DNA of 64,000 nt from Pedobacter ghigonis (GCF_903166585.1 NZ_CAESCM010000009.1:1-64000); one strand, 5' to 3'. Counted from the first letter of the stretch, positions 45,279 through 53,928 are shown. Made by a program: numbers and translations. Notes: generated from the letters alone by a model not told the origin.

Positions 45279-45902
45279 ATGAAAACTTTAGTTGTTGCAG
45301 CCACAAAGGCCGAACTTTCTTACTTTTATCAGCATTTTAATTTACCGGAAGGCGATTTTGTAGAAAGCAAAAATTTTGATTTGCTGATTACCGGAGTGGG
45401 TATGGTGGCAACAGCTTTCGCATTGGGCAGGCACCTATCGCACAAATATACCCTGGTGATAAATTTCGGTATAGCAGGTTGTTTTAACCGCAATATTGAG
45501 TTGGGAACGGTATTGAATATTACTGAAGATACCTTTGCCGAATTGGGTGCCGAAAGTGGCGACGATTTTTTAACCATTACCGATCTGGGCTTTGGCGATA
45601 ACCATTACACTTCGCGCGGCCAGCATAAAATAGATTTGCCCCAGGCTAAAGGCATTACCATGAATTGTGTTACGGGAAGTGAAAAAAGCATTAAACATTT
45701 GGTAGAACGCTTAAGTCCCACAACCGAAAGCATGGAAGGTGCAGCCGTTTTTTATGCCTGCAAACAGCTCCATATCGATTGCCTGCAAATCAGAAGCATA
45801 TCCAATTATGTTGAACCACGCAATAAAGACAACTGGAAAATAGGACTTTCTATTAAAAACCTGAACGACTGGGCCATTGCTTTTATTGGAGAAATGAACT
45901 GA
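45279..45902 (+). CDS. mqnB: Futalosine hydrolase
   Basis: MqnB cleaves hypoxanthine from futalosine in the futalosine route to menaquinone. The 207-residue protein belongs to the nucleoside phosphorylase fold: MKTLVVAATKAELSYF at the start, ITGVGMVATAFALGRHL, NFGIAGCFN and the substrate-binding SMEGAAVFYAC. The next gene is mqnD, 40 bp downstream, whose substrate follows in the same pathway, so the assignment is firm. A TAAATTTA box at 45267-45274 nearly touches the ATG. Confidence 0.92.
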   Translation: MKTLVVAATKAELSYFYQHFNLPEGDFVESKNFDLLITGVGMVATAFALGRHLSHKYTLVINFGIAGCFNRNIELGTVLNITEDTFAELGAESGDDFLTITDLGFGDNHYTSRGQHKIDLPQAKGITMNCVTGSEKSIKHLVERLSPTTESMEGAAVFYACKQLHIDCLQIRSISNYVEPRNKDNWKIGLSIKNLNDWAIAFIGEMN

Positions 45903-45942
45903 GCATGACGGATTAGTTTACCACAGTAGTTAATTTTGATTT

Positions 45943-46791
45943 ATGAAACTTACCCTTGGCTTTTCGCCCTGCCCTAACGATACTTTTATTTTCGACGCTT
46001 TAATTCACCATAAAATTGATACCGAAGGTTTAGAATTTGAGGTTTATTACGATGATGTGGAAACGCTGAACCAGAAAGCACTAAAGGGCGAATTAAATAT
46101 CACCAAATTAAGTTTTCATGCTTTTGCATATGTGGCCAATCAATATGCCTTACTCGATGCCGGCAGCGCTCTGGGCTTCGGCGTTGGCCCGCTGTTGATC
46201 AGTAAAAACCATTTTCAAGGCGAAAATGATCCGGCACTCCGTAATCCTGATGCAGGGCTTAAAGTAGGTATACCGGGCAAATATACTACTGCAAATTTCC
46301 TGCTGGGCATTGCCTACCCCGAGTTACAGAACAAACAGGAGCTGGTATTTTCTGAAATCGAATCGGCCTTGCTCGAAGAAAAGATTGATTTAGGCTTGAT
46401 TATACACGAAAACAGGTTTACTTATCAGGACAAGGGTCTGAACAAAATTATAGATCTTGGTGATTACTGGGAAAAACTAACGGGCTGTGCCATTCCTTTA
46501 GGCGGTATTGTAATTAACCGTAACCTCGATCGCGAGGTACAATTAAAAGTAAACCGCTTAATCAGGCAATCGGTAGAATATGCCTTTGCACATCCAAAAT
46601 CGAGTATCGATTTTATTCGTGAGCATGCCCAGGCCATGGAAGAAAGCGTAATGTACAAACACATTGAACTTTATGTAAACAAATACAGCATTAACCTGGG
46701 CGAAGAAGGCCGTAAAGCGGTTGATACTTTGTTTAAACTGGCTCAGGAAAGAGGAATTATTCCGGCCATTGAGAAAAACTTATACTTATAG
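45943..46791 (+). CDS. mqnD: 1,4-dihydroxy-6-naphthoate synthase
   Basis: MqnD turns cyclic dehypoxanthinyl futalosine into 1,4-dihydroxy-6-naphthoate in menaquinone synthesis. The 282-residue protein has the periplasmic-binding-protein-like fold without a signal peptide, with the family start LGFSPCPNDTFIFDALIHHK, GELNITKLSFHAF and LGFGVGPLLISK. It is the second gene of an operon with mqnB. A palindromic terminator-like repeat follows. mqnA, mqnC and mqnE are not in the window. Confidence 0.95.
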   Translation: MKLTLGFSPCPNDTFIFDALIHHKIDTEGLEFEVYYDDVETLNQKALKGELNITKLSFHAFAYVANQYALLDAGSALGFGVGPLLISKNHFQGENDPALRNPDAGLKVGIPGKYTTANFLLGIAYPELQNKQELVFSEIESALLEEKIDLGLIIHENRFTYQDKGLNKIIDLGDYWEKLTGCAIPLGGIVINRNLDREVQLKVNRLIRQSVEYAFAHPKSSIDFIREHAQAMEESVMYKHIELYVNKYSINLGEEGRKAVDTLFKLAQERGIIPAIEKNLYL

Positions 46792-46795
46792 GTTA

Positions 46796-46840
46796 AACGT
46801 TGGAAAGTTGAAACGTTCTAATATTCAACTTTCCAGCGTT
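46796..46840. terminator. Convergent terminator-like inverted repeat
   Basis: aacgttggaaagttgaa (46796-46812) pairs with ttcaactttccagcgtt (46824-46840), one G-T wobble, 11-nt loop. It lies between the convergent mqnD and response regulator genes. Its gttgaaacgtt-like words recur between groES and groEL. Confidence 0.55.
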
Positions 46841-46859
46841 ACAACATTTCAAATGTTTC

Positions 46860-47555
46860 CTAATTCACCAATAACTTATAACCTTTTCCGTGTACATTAA
46901 TAATTTCTACAGCCGGATCGGCGCGCAGATATTTCCGCAGTTTGCTTAAAAACACATCCATACTGCGACCATTAAAGTAATTGTCGTCATGCCAGATACT
47001 CAATAAAGCCTCTTCACGGGTTAACACGGTATTCTTTTTCAGGCACAACAAACGCAACAACTCTGCTTCTTTGGTAGAAAGTTTTTGCTGAAGATCGTTA
47101 CTGGTAATAATCTGTGTGGTATAATCGAAATGATACTGGCCAATAGAAAACTGTGTTTCTGCCGATTCATCAGCACTATCGGTTTTATTGGCTACACGTT
47201 TAAACATGGCGTTTATGCGCAACAAAAGCTCTTCAATACGGAAAGGTTTGGTAATGTAATCATCGCCTCCCAAATCGTATGCTGCTGCCTTATCTTCCAG
47301 CATGGTCTTAGCAGTTGCAAAAATAATAGGCACATGCGCATTGGCCTTTCTAATATCTTTACCTAAGGTGAAGCCATCCTTCTTGGGCATCATTACATCT
47401 AAAATGCATAAATCGAAGCTTTGCTTGCCAAAAGCCCGCAGCCCTTCTTCACCGTCAGTGCATAGCACTACATCAAATTTACCCTTTAGCTGTAAATAGT
47501 CCTGCAATAATAAACCTAAGTTTGGATCGTCTTCTACCAGAAGTATTTTCTTCAT
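46860..47555 (-). CDS. OmpR-family response regulator
   Basis: A 231-residue DNA-binding response regulator. The receiver domain has the acidic pair in VEDDPN, phospho-acceptor Asp53 in LDVMMPKKDG, and the Lys in ITKPF. The C-terminal winged helix contains LSTKEAELLRLL and GRSMDVFLSKLRKYL. ATG 47555 (MKKILLVEDD) is chosen; 21 open codons upstream match nothing. It follows the histidine kinase gene on the same strand after 177 bp, so the two form a probable RprX/RprY-type pair. Confidence 0.92.
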   Translation of the reverse strand: MKKILLVEDDPNLGLLLQDYLQLKGKFDVVLCTDGEEGLRAFGKQSFDLCILDVMMPKKDGFTLGKDIRKANAHVPIIFATAKTMLEDKAAAYDLGGDDYITKPFRIEELLLRINAMFKRVANKTDSADESAETQFSIGQYHFDYTTQIITSNDLQQKLSTKEAELLRLLCLKKNTVLTREEALLSIWHDDNYFNGRSMDVFLSKLRKYLRADPAVEIINVHGKGYKLLVN

Positions 47556-47732
47556 TTTCTTAATTTTATTCACATATGTAGCGTTACCTACACTGAAAGT
47601 TTGATTCGAAATCTGCATAACGGTTTAATTTATACGTAACTTTAAATTAATACGCTACTATATTAAGTAAATTAAACCTGTTCTATTTTAATGTATCGAT
47701 AAAGCAAGCTTTTGTACCGATGGTTAACAGCT

Positions 47733-49553
47733 TTATAAAGGTAACGATATTTCGAATGTAGTTCCTTTATCTTTTTCGCTACTTACTTTAACGGTTCCGT
47801 TTAATTTTTTAATGATATCCTGAACGTAATTCAGCCCCAGGCCAAAGCCTTTAACATCGTGTAGGTTACCCGTAGGCACCCTGTAAAACTGATCGAAAAT
47901 GCGTTTAGCCTGTTCTTTAGTCATGCCTATACCCTTATCTGCAATTTCGATAATTAAATGCTTGCCGGTATTGCGCGTGCTAATGGTTATATCAGGCGTA
48001 TCAGTACTGTATTTATTGGCATTATCGATCAGGTTATAAATTACATTCGATAAATGCAGCTCATCGCCAAAAACAGTGGCATTTTCGGCATTGGTATTTA
48101 CGGTTATTACTGCATTTCTTTTTTGCAGCTGCAATTCCATACTATCCAGAACAATCATAATCAGATCGTTCATATCCACCTCGGTATTTTCCATATTAAG
48201 TTCGCCTTTTTCCAGCCTGGCAATACTTAAAACCCGCTCAATATGGCTACCCAGCCTAACATTCTCATCGTATATAATACCTGCCAGCCTTTTTAGCCTC
48301 GCTTTATCTTCGGTTACCTCGGGGTCTCTTAAAGCCTCGCTGGCAATCATAATGGTGGCCACAGGCGTTTTAAACTCGTGGGTCATGTTGTTGATGAAAT
48401 CTGTTTTCATCTCCGAAATTTTCTTTTGCTTTAGAATGGCATACAGCGTATAAGAAAAGATAAAAACCAGCACCAGCAGCAAGCCAACTGATGAAGCCAG
48501 GGTTGCACTTAAATTAGAAACAATGGCCGAGTTTTTATCAGGGAAGCTCACAAAGAGCATTCCCGGATCACGAAAAATATCGTTTCCGAAAAGTGGTATT
48601 TTGTAGGTATTTCCGGGTAAAAACTCTCCTTTTACGTTCGAAGCCGTCATAAAGATCGTCGAGTCTTTTTTGGCCAGCGAAACACGGTATGAAGGTGCAA
48701 GGGTAATGTTATTGGCCAAAAGCTCTGCCCGCAAAATACTGCCTAACGAATCGAAATTAATGCGTTTATAAATGGGAACATTGGTTTCCTGCAATTCTTT
48801 CGATACATCTTCAACCATGCTTAAGCGGTTGTAAGAGAAGGTGTCTTTGCCTAAGGCTGCAATTTTCAGTTCGAGCTTTTTCTTGGCGATTTCATCATCA
48901 CGCTTAAATTTTTTATCTAAATCAGTCGGGATTTTGGGCACATTGGCAAAACCCGGACTACCATCCCTCGGATCGAAAACCAGATACCGTAAAGTATCGG
49001 GCAAATTTTGTAAGCTTTTAAACTCGAATGCTTTGGGTGGAGCAGAAAAAGGCTTGCTGCGCATGCTATAGCCCTTTAATATCAAACTTTTGATATCAAT
49101 AAACGCATCCATCTGCAAATCGAGCTTATCGCCGTTTTTGGATGTTAAGGAGGTATATTCCCTTTCCGAAATTACATTGGGCGCACGGTATGATACCCTG
49201 ATAATACTATCCTGTTGGTTGAGGTAAGCTTCAATCTGGTTTTCTCTTTCTGCCTGACGCAGTTCTGCTTCCTGCACATATTGCTGCCGCAGGTCTTTAA
49301 TATCAAGGGTGCGTTGCCTCGAATCTTGAATTTGCTTAAGCTTATTTTCGGCATCTTTCCGGTTAAGGTGATCGGCAACGTTTCTCCGCTGAATTTTATT
49401 CACCACGGTAGAAAGTGTTTGGTTTACCTGTTCGTCAAAAAGCTGGGATTTTAGTTTATAGGACTCCCGGATGTAATACAATTGCATTACAAACACACCG
49501 AGCAGCGCCACTGTCATTAAAACAGTAATTAACCAAAAACTTCTTTTCTTCAT
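47733..49553 (-). CDS. Two-component sensor histidine kinase
   Basis: A 606-residue inner-membrane kinase. Membrane helices at about 8-28 and 350-372 flank a large extracytoplasmic sensor with a coiled-coil start rich in Gln and Arg. HisKA has phospho-acceptor His392 in THEFKTPVATI. The HATPase has NLIDNANKY, DKGIGM and GFGLGLNYV. The signal is unknown. Gene order kinase-then-regulator and family resemblance point to the regulator at 46860-47555 as partner. Confidence 0.92.
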   Translation of the reverse strand: MKKRSFWLITVLMTVALLGVFVMQLYYIRESYKLKSQLFDEQVNQTLSTVVNKIQRRNVADHLNRKDAENKLKQIQDSRQRTLDIKDLRQQYVQEAELRQAERENQIEAYLNQQDSIIRVSYRAPNVISEREYTSLTSKNGDKLDLQMDAFIDIKSLILKGYSMRSKPFSAPPKAFEFKSLQNLPDTLRYLVFDPRDGSPGFANVPKIPTDLDKKFKRDDEIAKKKLELKIAALGKDTFSYNRLSMVEDVSKELQETNVPIYKRINFDSLGSILRAELLANNITLAPSYRVSLAKKDSTIFMTASNVKGEFLPGNTYKIPLFGNDIFRDPGMLFVSFPDKNSAIVSNLSATLASSVGLLLVLVFIFSYTLYAILKQKKISEMKTDFINNMTHEFKTPVATIMIASEALRDPEVTEDKARLKRLAGIIYDENVRLGSHIERVLSIARLEKGELNMENTEVDMNDLIMIVLDSMELQLQKRNAVITVNTNAENATVFGDELHLSNVIYNLIDNANKYSTDTPDITISTRNTGKHLIIEIADKGIGMTKEQAKRIFDQFYRVPTGNLHDVKGFGLGLNYVQDIIKKLNGTVKVSSEKDKGTTFEISLPL

Positions 49554-49616
49554 GAATAAGTTTCGTAACCTGGAATAAAAAACCGAAAATGAGTTATTAA
49601 AAACCCTTCAGTTTAT

Positions 49617-49624
49617 CAAAAATA
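49617..49624 (-). promoter_or_regulatory. Candidate -7 element for histidine kinase
   Basis: TATTTTTG on the reverse strand matches TAnnTTTG, 64 bp before the kinase ATG at 49553. No clear -33 element is visible. Confidence 0.35.
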
Positions 49625-49675
49625 CTTATTAACAGCGCCAAATGCGTGTTTTTAACATATTTTAACAGCAGGGTT

Positions 49676-49708
49676 AAAAAAAAATGCCGGGGCATAGGCC
49701 CCGGCATT
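49676..49708 (-). terminator. Strong terminator after DUF3127 gene
   Basis: aatgccggggc (49683-49693) pairs perfectly with gccccggcatt (49698-49708), a GC-rich stem with a 4-nt loop, followed on the reverse strand by nine T. It is 36 bp past the DUF3127 stop codon. Confidence 0.9.
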
Positions 49709-49743
49709 GGTTCAAAATTGTTTGCTTAAAAAAGATTCTTTAT

Positions 49744-50109
49744 TTAGAAAGGCAAATCATCATCCTCGCCTGGTGCATTACTTACATCAACCGGAGCTGC
49801 ATAAGCTGGAGCGCCTGCTGCCGGAGCACCTGCAACTGCATTGATGCGCCAGATAACCAAACTGTTAAAATATGATGTTTTACCTGTTTTATCTGTCCAT
49901 GGACGGCCACGTAAATTAAAGAAAACCTCTACCTCGTCGCCAGTTTTAAATGTATCTAATAATGCAGTTTTATCTTGTAAAGCCTCAAAACGGATATATT
50001 CTGGATATGTTGGATTTTCTGCGTATTCTACTATTAAATCACGTTTTTTAAACGTTTCACTTACTTGTTGTGTGGCACCTATTTCGTGTACTTTTCCTTT
50101 AATTTCCAT
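49744..50109 (-). CDS. DUF3127 protein with SSB-like acidic tail
   Basis: A 121-residue protein from ATG 50109 (MEIKGKVHEIGATQQVSE). The body is a small beta-barrel-like DUF3127 domain with VEVFFNLRGRPWTDK and a YFNSLVIWRI strand, similar in pattern to an OB fold. A proline/alanine-rich linker then leads to the terminus GEDDDLPF, nearly identical to the acidic C-terminal tip of single-stranded DNA-binding protein, which recruits repair and replication enzymes. Single-strand binding is inferred, not shown. The gene is divergent from the rRNA methyltransferase. Confidence 0.88.
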   Translation of the reverse strand: MEIKGKVHEIGATQQVSETFKKRDLIVEYAENPTYPEYIRFEALQDKTALLDTFKTGDEVEVFFNLRGRPWTDKTGKTSYFNSLVIWRINAVAGAPAAGAPAYAAPVDVSNAPGEDDDLPF

Positions 50110-50177
50110 ACCTAATACTAATAATGTACTTATAAACATCAAATCTCTATAATTTTATTGATAACTTCGCATATATT

Positions 50178-51359
50178 ATGATGCAAGTTTTCCACAATAA
50201 AAGCAAGGTAATTATTACCTGCAACAAGCGCCTTTCACCCTATTTACAAGAAGAAGTTAAGGCTTTAGGCTACACTATCGAAAGAGCTTTTCCAACAGGT
50301 GTTGAGCTCAATATTACCGTTACGGAGTGTATAAAGCTAAATTTGAACTTGCGTTGCGCCAGTCAGATCTTATATTCGATCAAAAATTTTAAGGCCGTTA
50401 CGCCCGATGATTTATACAACGAAATTAAAGCCATTGAGTGGGAAGAACTGATCGATTTTGCCGGTTATTTCTCCGTTACTTCAAATGTGGATAACCCAAA
50501 TATTACCACGCCTCTTTTTGCCAATCTGAAAGTAAAAGATGCCATTGTAGACCGACTGAAAGAGAAAAAAGGTATCCGCCCAAATTCCGGATCAGACGTA
50601 AACAAAGCGGTGGTGCATTTATACTGGAAAGATGCCGAAGCCAATGTTTTTATTGATACCTCGGGAGAAACCCTGGCCAAACACGGCTACCGTAAAATAC
50701 CGGGCAAAGCACCAATGCTCGAAGCCCTGGCTTCGGGTGTAATTTATGCCACCAACTGGGATAAAAAATCGCCATTTATTAACCCCATGTGTGGTTCGGG
50801 TACTTTGGCCATCGAGGCAGCCCTGATTGCTACGAACCGTGCCCCCGGACTTTACCGCATGAATTATGCTTTTATGCACATTCTGGGTTATAACGAGGAA
50901 GTGTTTTTTGCAGAGCGCAGGTTATTAAAAGATCAGGTGATTAAAAATATCGATATCAAAATCGTAGCTTCCGATCTTTCAGAGGATGCTGTTGAAGTAA
51001 CACGCAGAAATGCAAAAACAGCTGGCGTAGATACTTTAATCGAATTCGAAGTTTGCGATTTTGAGCTTACCCCAGTGCCCGAAGATGGTAAAGGAGCAGT
51101 GGTGTTTAACCCCGAATATGGCGAGCGTTTAGGTGTGCACAGTAAATTAGAACTTACCTATAAGCGCATGGGCGATTTCATGAAAACAAAATGTAAGGGC
51201 TATTCTGGTTATATTTTCACCGGAAATCCTGATCTTGCTAAAAAAATAGGCTTAAAAGCTGCTAAAAAAGTTGAATTTTATAATGGTAAATTAGACTGCA
51301 GGTTATTGGAATACGAATTGTATGATGGCTCGAAAAGGGCTCCAAAAACAGAAGACTAG
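50178..51359 (+). CDS. THUMP-domain class I RNA methyltransferase (RlmL-like)
   Basis: A 393-residue SAM-dependent enzyme expected to methylate guanine N2 in 23S rRNA. An N-terminal ferredoxin-like/THUMP region (TCNKRLSPYLQEEVKALG, then LRCASQILY) binds RNA. A Rossmann domain has NPMCGSGTLAIEAAL as the SAM loop, SDLSEDAV, and NPEYGERLG in place of the usual NPPYG catalytic motif. It corresponds to the RlmL N-terminal half only; the RlmK part is absent. Two adjacent ATG codons open the gene. A TAACTTCG box at 50162-50169 may be its promoter. Confidence 0.88.
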   Translation: MMQVFHNKSKVIITCNKRLSPYLQEEVKALGYTIERAFPTGVELNITVTECIKLNLNLRCASQILYSIKNFKAVTPDDLYNEIKAIEWEELIDFAGYFSVTSNVDNPNITTPLFANLKVKDAIVDRLKEKKGIRPNSGSDVNKAVVHLYWKDAEANVFIDTSGETLAKHGYRKIPGKAPMLEALASGVIYATNWDKKSPFINPMCGSGTLAIEAALIATNRAPGLYRMNYAFMHILGYNEEVFFAERRLLKDQVIKNIDIKIVASDLSEDAVEVTRRNAKTAGVDTLIEFEVCDFELTPVPEDGKGAVVFNPEYGERLGVHSKLELTYKRMGDFMKTKCKGYSGYIFTGNPDLAKKIGLKAAKKVEFYNGKLDCRLLEYELYDGSKRAPKTED

Positions 51360-51426
51360 TCTTTTTCCCTGAAAATTAATATATTACACGCTCTTACGTT
51401 CCATAACGTAACCAATTTTAAAGAAT

Positions 51427-51921
51427 ATGGAATTCGATGACATGGATCATATGCCCGAATGGGAGCATTTTAGCCGCTTTGGCCGGGATGATGAGGATGA
51501 AGAAAATCTATCGTCTGATGATGCCGAAAAAGTGAGGTTAAAAGTATCCAGGGCTAAGAACTTATATAACCAGGCCCGGGCAGTATATAAATATGCTGCC
51601 CTGTTCTGCGAAACTCTGGAAGGCGAAATGGCCGAAATGACCGCCAATTTAATTATGCAGAATGCGCTGATGCTTTGCCCTAAAATTGTGGGGGCCGAGG
51701 GGGCAGATATGTATATTTTACGCATGGAAAACGCTTCCATTATCAGAACCAACTGCCGCGAACTCGAAACACAGGTAAGGGCCGCAGATATGTTTGGGAT
51801 CTGTACGCCCGAATACAAGGACATTGTTCTGGCCGAAATCGAAAAATTCCGCTTATTGTTTATCGAGTGGGTTAAATATTTCGAAAAAGACGAATTTGAA
51901 GACGATTGGGGTTTATATTAA
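51427..51921 (+). CDS. Acidic hypothetical protein, 164 aa
   Basis: A 164-residue, very acidic soluble protein without signal peptide or membrane segment. The first 35 residues are rich in Asp and Glu (FGRDDEDEENLSSDDAEKVR); the rest is predicted helical, with LYNQARAVYKYAALFCETLEGE. No family is recognised. Codon use matches its neighbours, and the region upstream (51360-51426) holds only a 7-bp inverted repeat, ttacgtt/aacgtaa. It may be cotranscribed with the methyltransferase 67 bp upstream. Confidence 0.75.
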   Translation: MEFDDMDHMPEWEHFSRFGRDDEDEENLSSDDAEKVRLKVSRAKNLYNQARAVYKYAALFCETLEGEMAEMTANLIMQNALMLCPKIVGAEGADMYILRMENASIIRTNCRELETQVRAADMFGICTPEYKDIVLAEIEKFRLLFIEWVKYFEKDEFEDDWGLY

Positions 51922-52235
51922 ACAAAACCACCTGTCCATTCAAATCTACTCTTTCACATCCCCTATCATCAGTCCCTCAATAATCTCAGTACCGCTATCT
52001 CATTAACACGACCTCGTCCCTACAACGCCTCAAACCACTCACCCAAAACCAAGCTACCTGATTATCAGCAACACAACAGCAACCAAAACTTTTTCAAAAT
52101 CTAATTGTTGCTAATAATAAGTTGCCTCTCCACTTAACGTAATTCCTAATAGTGCTAAAAAATCACTTTTTAGAAAACTATTGGTTTATAACTTTCGTAA
52201 ATGAGAAGAGAAACGTTAAAATTTAACACCTGTTT
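51922..52235. other. Gene-free spacer with G-poor, C-rich stretch
   Basis: No convincing gene was found in 314 bp. From about 51925 to 52085 the forward strand has only about eleven G but roughly sixty C, far outside its surroundings. The rest is AT-rich and holds an inverted repeat ctaaaaa...tttttag near 52155-52173, and TAACTTTC (52190-52197), a 7/8 match to TAnnTTTG, probably the promoter of the XRE gene. Confidence 0.5.
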
Positions 52236-52517
52236 ATGGAAAATACACTGGCATCAAAGACAAAGAATGTTGCAGGAAATATTAGAAAAATTAGAGAATA
52301 CAGAGACTATACTCAGGATTACCTTGCAGCAAAACTCAAGATATCTCAAAACGCTTATAGTAAAATAGAACTTGGCTATAGTAAACTAACTATCGATCGC
52401 CTGTTCCAGATTGCTGCAATTTTAGAAGTAGAGGTACCGCACCTGTTAACGCTTAACCACAACGATCTCATCAAAATTATTGCTGATGATGAGCGCAGGG
52501 CCGCTGCAGTGGGTTAG
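52236..52517 (+). CDS. XRE-family helix-turn-helix regulator
   Basis: A 93-residue protein that is nearly all one XRE-type HTH domain: IRKIREYRDYTQDYLAAKL, then ISQNAYSKIELGYSKLT as the recognition helix region, with a short charged tail. No sensor or toxin domain is attached and no toxin-like partner lies next to it, so it is probably a lone regulator. The target is unknown. Confidence 0.85.
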   Translation: MENTLASKTKNVAGNIRKIREYRDYTQDYLAAKLKISQNAYSKIELGYSKLTIDRLFQIAAILEVEVPHLLTLNHNDLIKIIADDERRAAAVG

Positions 52518-52563
52518 CCATCCGCTGTTGATATCATTTATTTTTCCCGCCAGATAATTCCAA

Positions 52564-52571
52564 TACCTTTG
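52564..52571 (+). promoter_or_regulatory. -7 element of the HD hydrolase gene
   Basis: TACCTTTG matches TAnnTTTG and lies 15 bp before the ATG at 52587, giving a leader of about 9 nt. It overlaps a TTG at 52569 that would otherwise look like a start. Confidence 0.5.
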
Positions 52572-52586
52572 GAAAAATTTAGCACA

Positions 52587-53231
52587 ATGCAGCAATCTAT
52601 TGAGAAAACCATCGATTTTGTAAAAAAAACTTTAGCGAATGCAGAAGCAGGGCACGACTGGTTTCACATTGAAAGGGTTTTTGAAACCGCAAAAACCATC
52701 AATCAGCAAGAAAACGGTAACGAACTCGTTGTTGCTTTTGCAGCTTTGCTTCATGATATTGCCGACCCAAAGTTTAACCATGGTGACGAAGAATTAGGGC
52801 CTAACATCGCTGCATCTTTCCTCGAATCGATTGCTGTTGATCCCGAAATTATTAGCCATGTTAAACTGATTATCCAGAACATGTCGTTCAAAAACAGCTT
52901 TGATGCTGGCGGTTTTACCTCTAAGGAAATGCAGATTGTTCAGGATGCCGACCGTTTAGATGCTATTGGTGCCATAGGCATTGCCAGGGCTTTTACTTAC
53001 GGTGGTTTTAAAAACAGGGTGCTTTACGATCCGGCTATCCCACCCGAAGAGCACCTCAGCAAAGAGAGTTACAAAAACACAACTGCGCCCACCATCAATC
53101 ACTTTTACGAAAAACTACTGCTTTTAAAAGATCTGATGAATACCGAAACCGGTAAAGTTATGGCAACTGAAAGGCACAATTTTATGCTGCTTTATTTAGA
53201 ACATTTTTATAAAGAGTGGTCGGGCAAGTAA
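52587..53231 (+). CDS. HD-domain phosphohydrolase
   Basis: A 214-residue soluble metal-dependent hydrolase from ATG 52587 (MQQSIEKTIDFVKK). The metal ligands are His in GHDWFHIERV, the HD pair in ALLHDIADPKF and the Asp in QDADRLDAIGAIGIARAF; this pattern is that of the YpgQ/YedJ-like HD group. The upstream TTG at 52569 is rejected because it lies in the promoter box. Substrates in the group include nucleotides; none can be named here. Confidence 0.88.
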   Translation: MQQSIEKTIDFVKKTLANAEAGHDWFHIERVFETAKTINQQENGNELVVAFAALLHDIADPKFNHGDEELGPNIAASFLESIAVDPEIISHVKLIIQNMSFKNSFDAGGFTSKEMQIVQDADRLDAIGAIGIARAFTYGGFKNRVLYDPAIPPEEHLSKESYKNTTAPTINHFYEKLLLLKDLMNTETGKVMATERHNFMLLYLEHFYKEWSGK

Positions 53232-53307
53232 CCGCCTGCGACAAAATACCTAGAACTAAGTATTTCAAAGGCGTGCATCCCGGCTTAACTTTACAAAAAT
53301 TCATGTC

Positions 53308-53835
53308 ATGCACGTCTATAAACTAAAATATCACAAAAACAATGTGATGCTTATTGCTATGATTGGCTTTCCCCTGCTTTTCATTTCGTTAGTGATGTAC
53401 TGCATTTTTGGTTTATTTACCTCACTCTCAGAAGGGATGATGTTAATGCTGGTTTCCCTATCCATAGTTTCGATGGCACTTATGCTCTTCTGGGTAACTA
53501 AAGCGCTTGTCTTTGTGCGCAGCGAGGTATTAATCGGTGATGATGGCATTGGCTTTAAATTAAAAAGTACTTCTTTACTATACCGCCGGACAGATTTTTT
53601 TTCGGGCTGGGAAAATGTTAGCCGCGTAACCGAAGTGTTCGATAGCAATAATGGCGGTTATTATTATCAGATCGAATTTAAGAACCCAAACTTTGTAGCT
53701 AATTTTAATCCCGTACACGATCTGGAAGCCGAAGCCGATCGCTTCTTTTCAGAACTGGAACATTATCAGGAAAATTACCACATCGGAAGTCAATTACAGC
53801 TGAATGGCAAATTACTGCCTTCAAACAGCTTTTAA
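53308..53835 (+). CDS. Two-helix membrane protein, unknown function
   Basis: A 175-residue protein with two close hydrophobic helices at about 12-36 and 46-68 (MIGFPLLFISLVMYCIFGL and MMLMLVSLSIVSMALMLFW). A cytoplasmic or periplasmic beta-rich domain of about 100 residues follows, a pattern seen in PH-like membrane domains. No family is recognised with certainty. It sits 76 bp after the HD gene and ends before the repair-type gene pair, with no clear functional link. Confidence 0.75.
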   Translation: MHVYKLKYHKNNVMLIAMIGFPLLFISLVMYCIFGLFTSLSEGMMLMLVSLSIVSMALMLFWVTKALVFVRSEVLIGDDGIGFKLKSTSLLYRRTDFFSGWENVSRVTEVFDSNNGGYYYQIEFKNPNFVANFNPVHDLEAEADRFFSELEHYQENYHIGSQLQLNGKLLPSNSF

Positions 53836-53873
53836 TTAATATTCCCGAACAGAATAGGATTATCGCCACTCAA

Positions 53874-53914
53874 AATACTAATATTTTTAGTTTTTAACTA
53901 TCTTTGTTAGTATT
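53874..53914 (+). promoter_or_regulatory. Promoter with flanking inverted repeat, radical SAM gene
   Basis: TATCTTTG (53899-53906) matches TAnnTTTG 23 bp before the ATG. aatactaa (53874-53881) and its exact complement ttagtatt (53907-53914) bracket this promoter with 25 bp between them. Such a symmetric frame around a -7 box suggests a regulator site, but the arms are AT-rich and could be chance. Confidence 0.45.
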
Positions 53915-53928
53915 AAAACATCTACCCT

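Noticed and set aside
48076..48453. Forward hydrophobic ORF over the histidine kinase
   Set aside because: It is antisense to the HisKA/HATPase region and its hydrophobic look comes from codon composition.
51794..52006. 70-codon ORF crossing the end of the acidic protein gene
   Set aside because: It overlaps that gene out of frame and its second half reads through the G-poor stretch, giving low-complexity Ser/Ile/Pro text.
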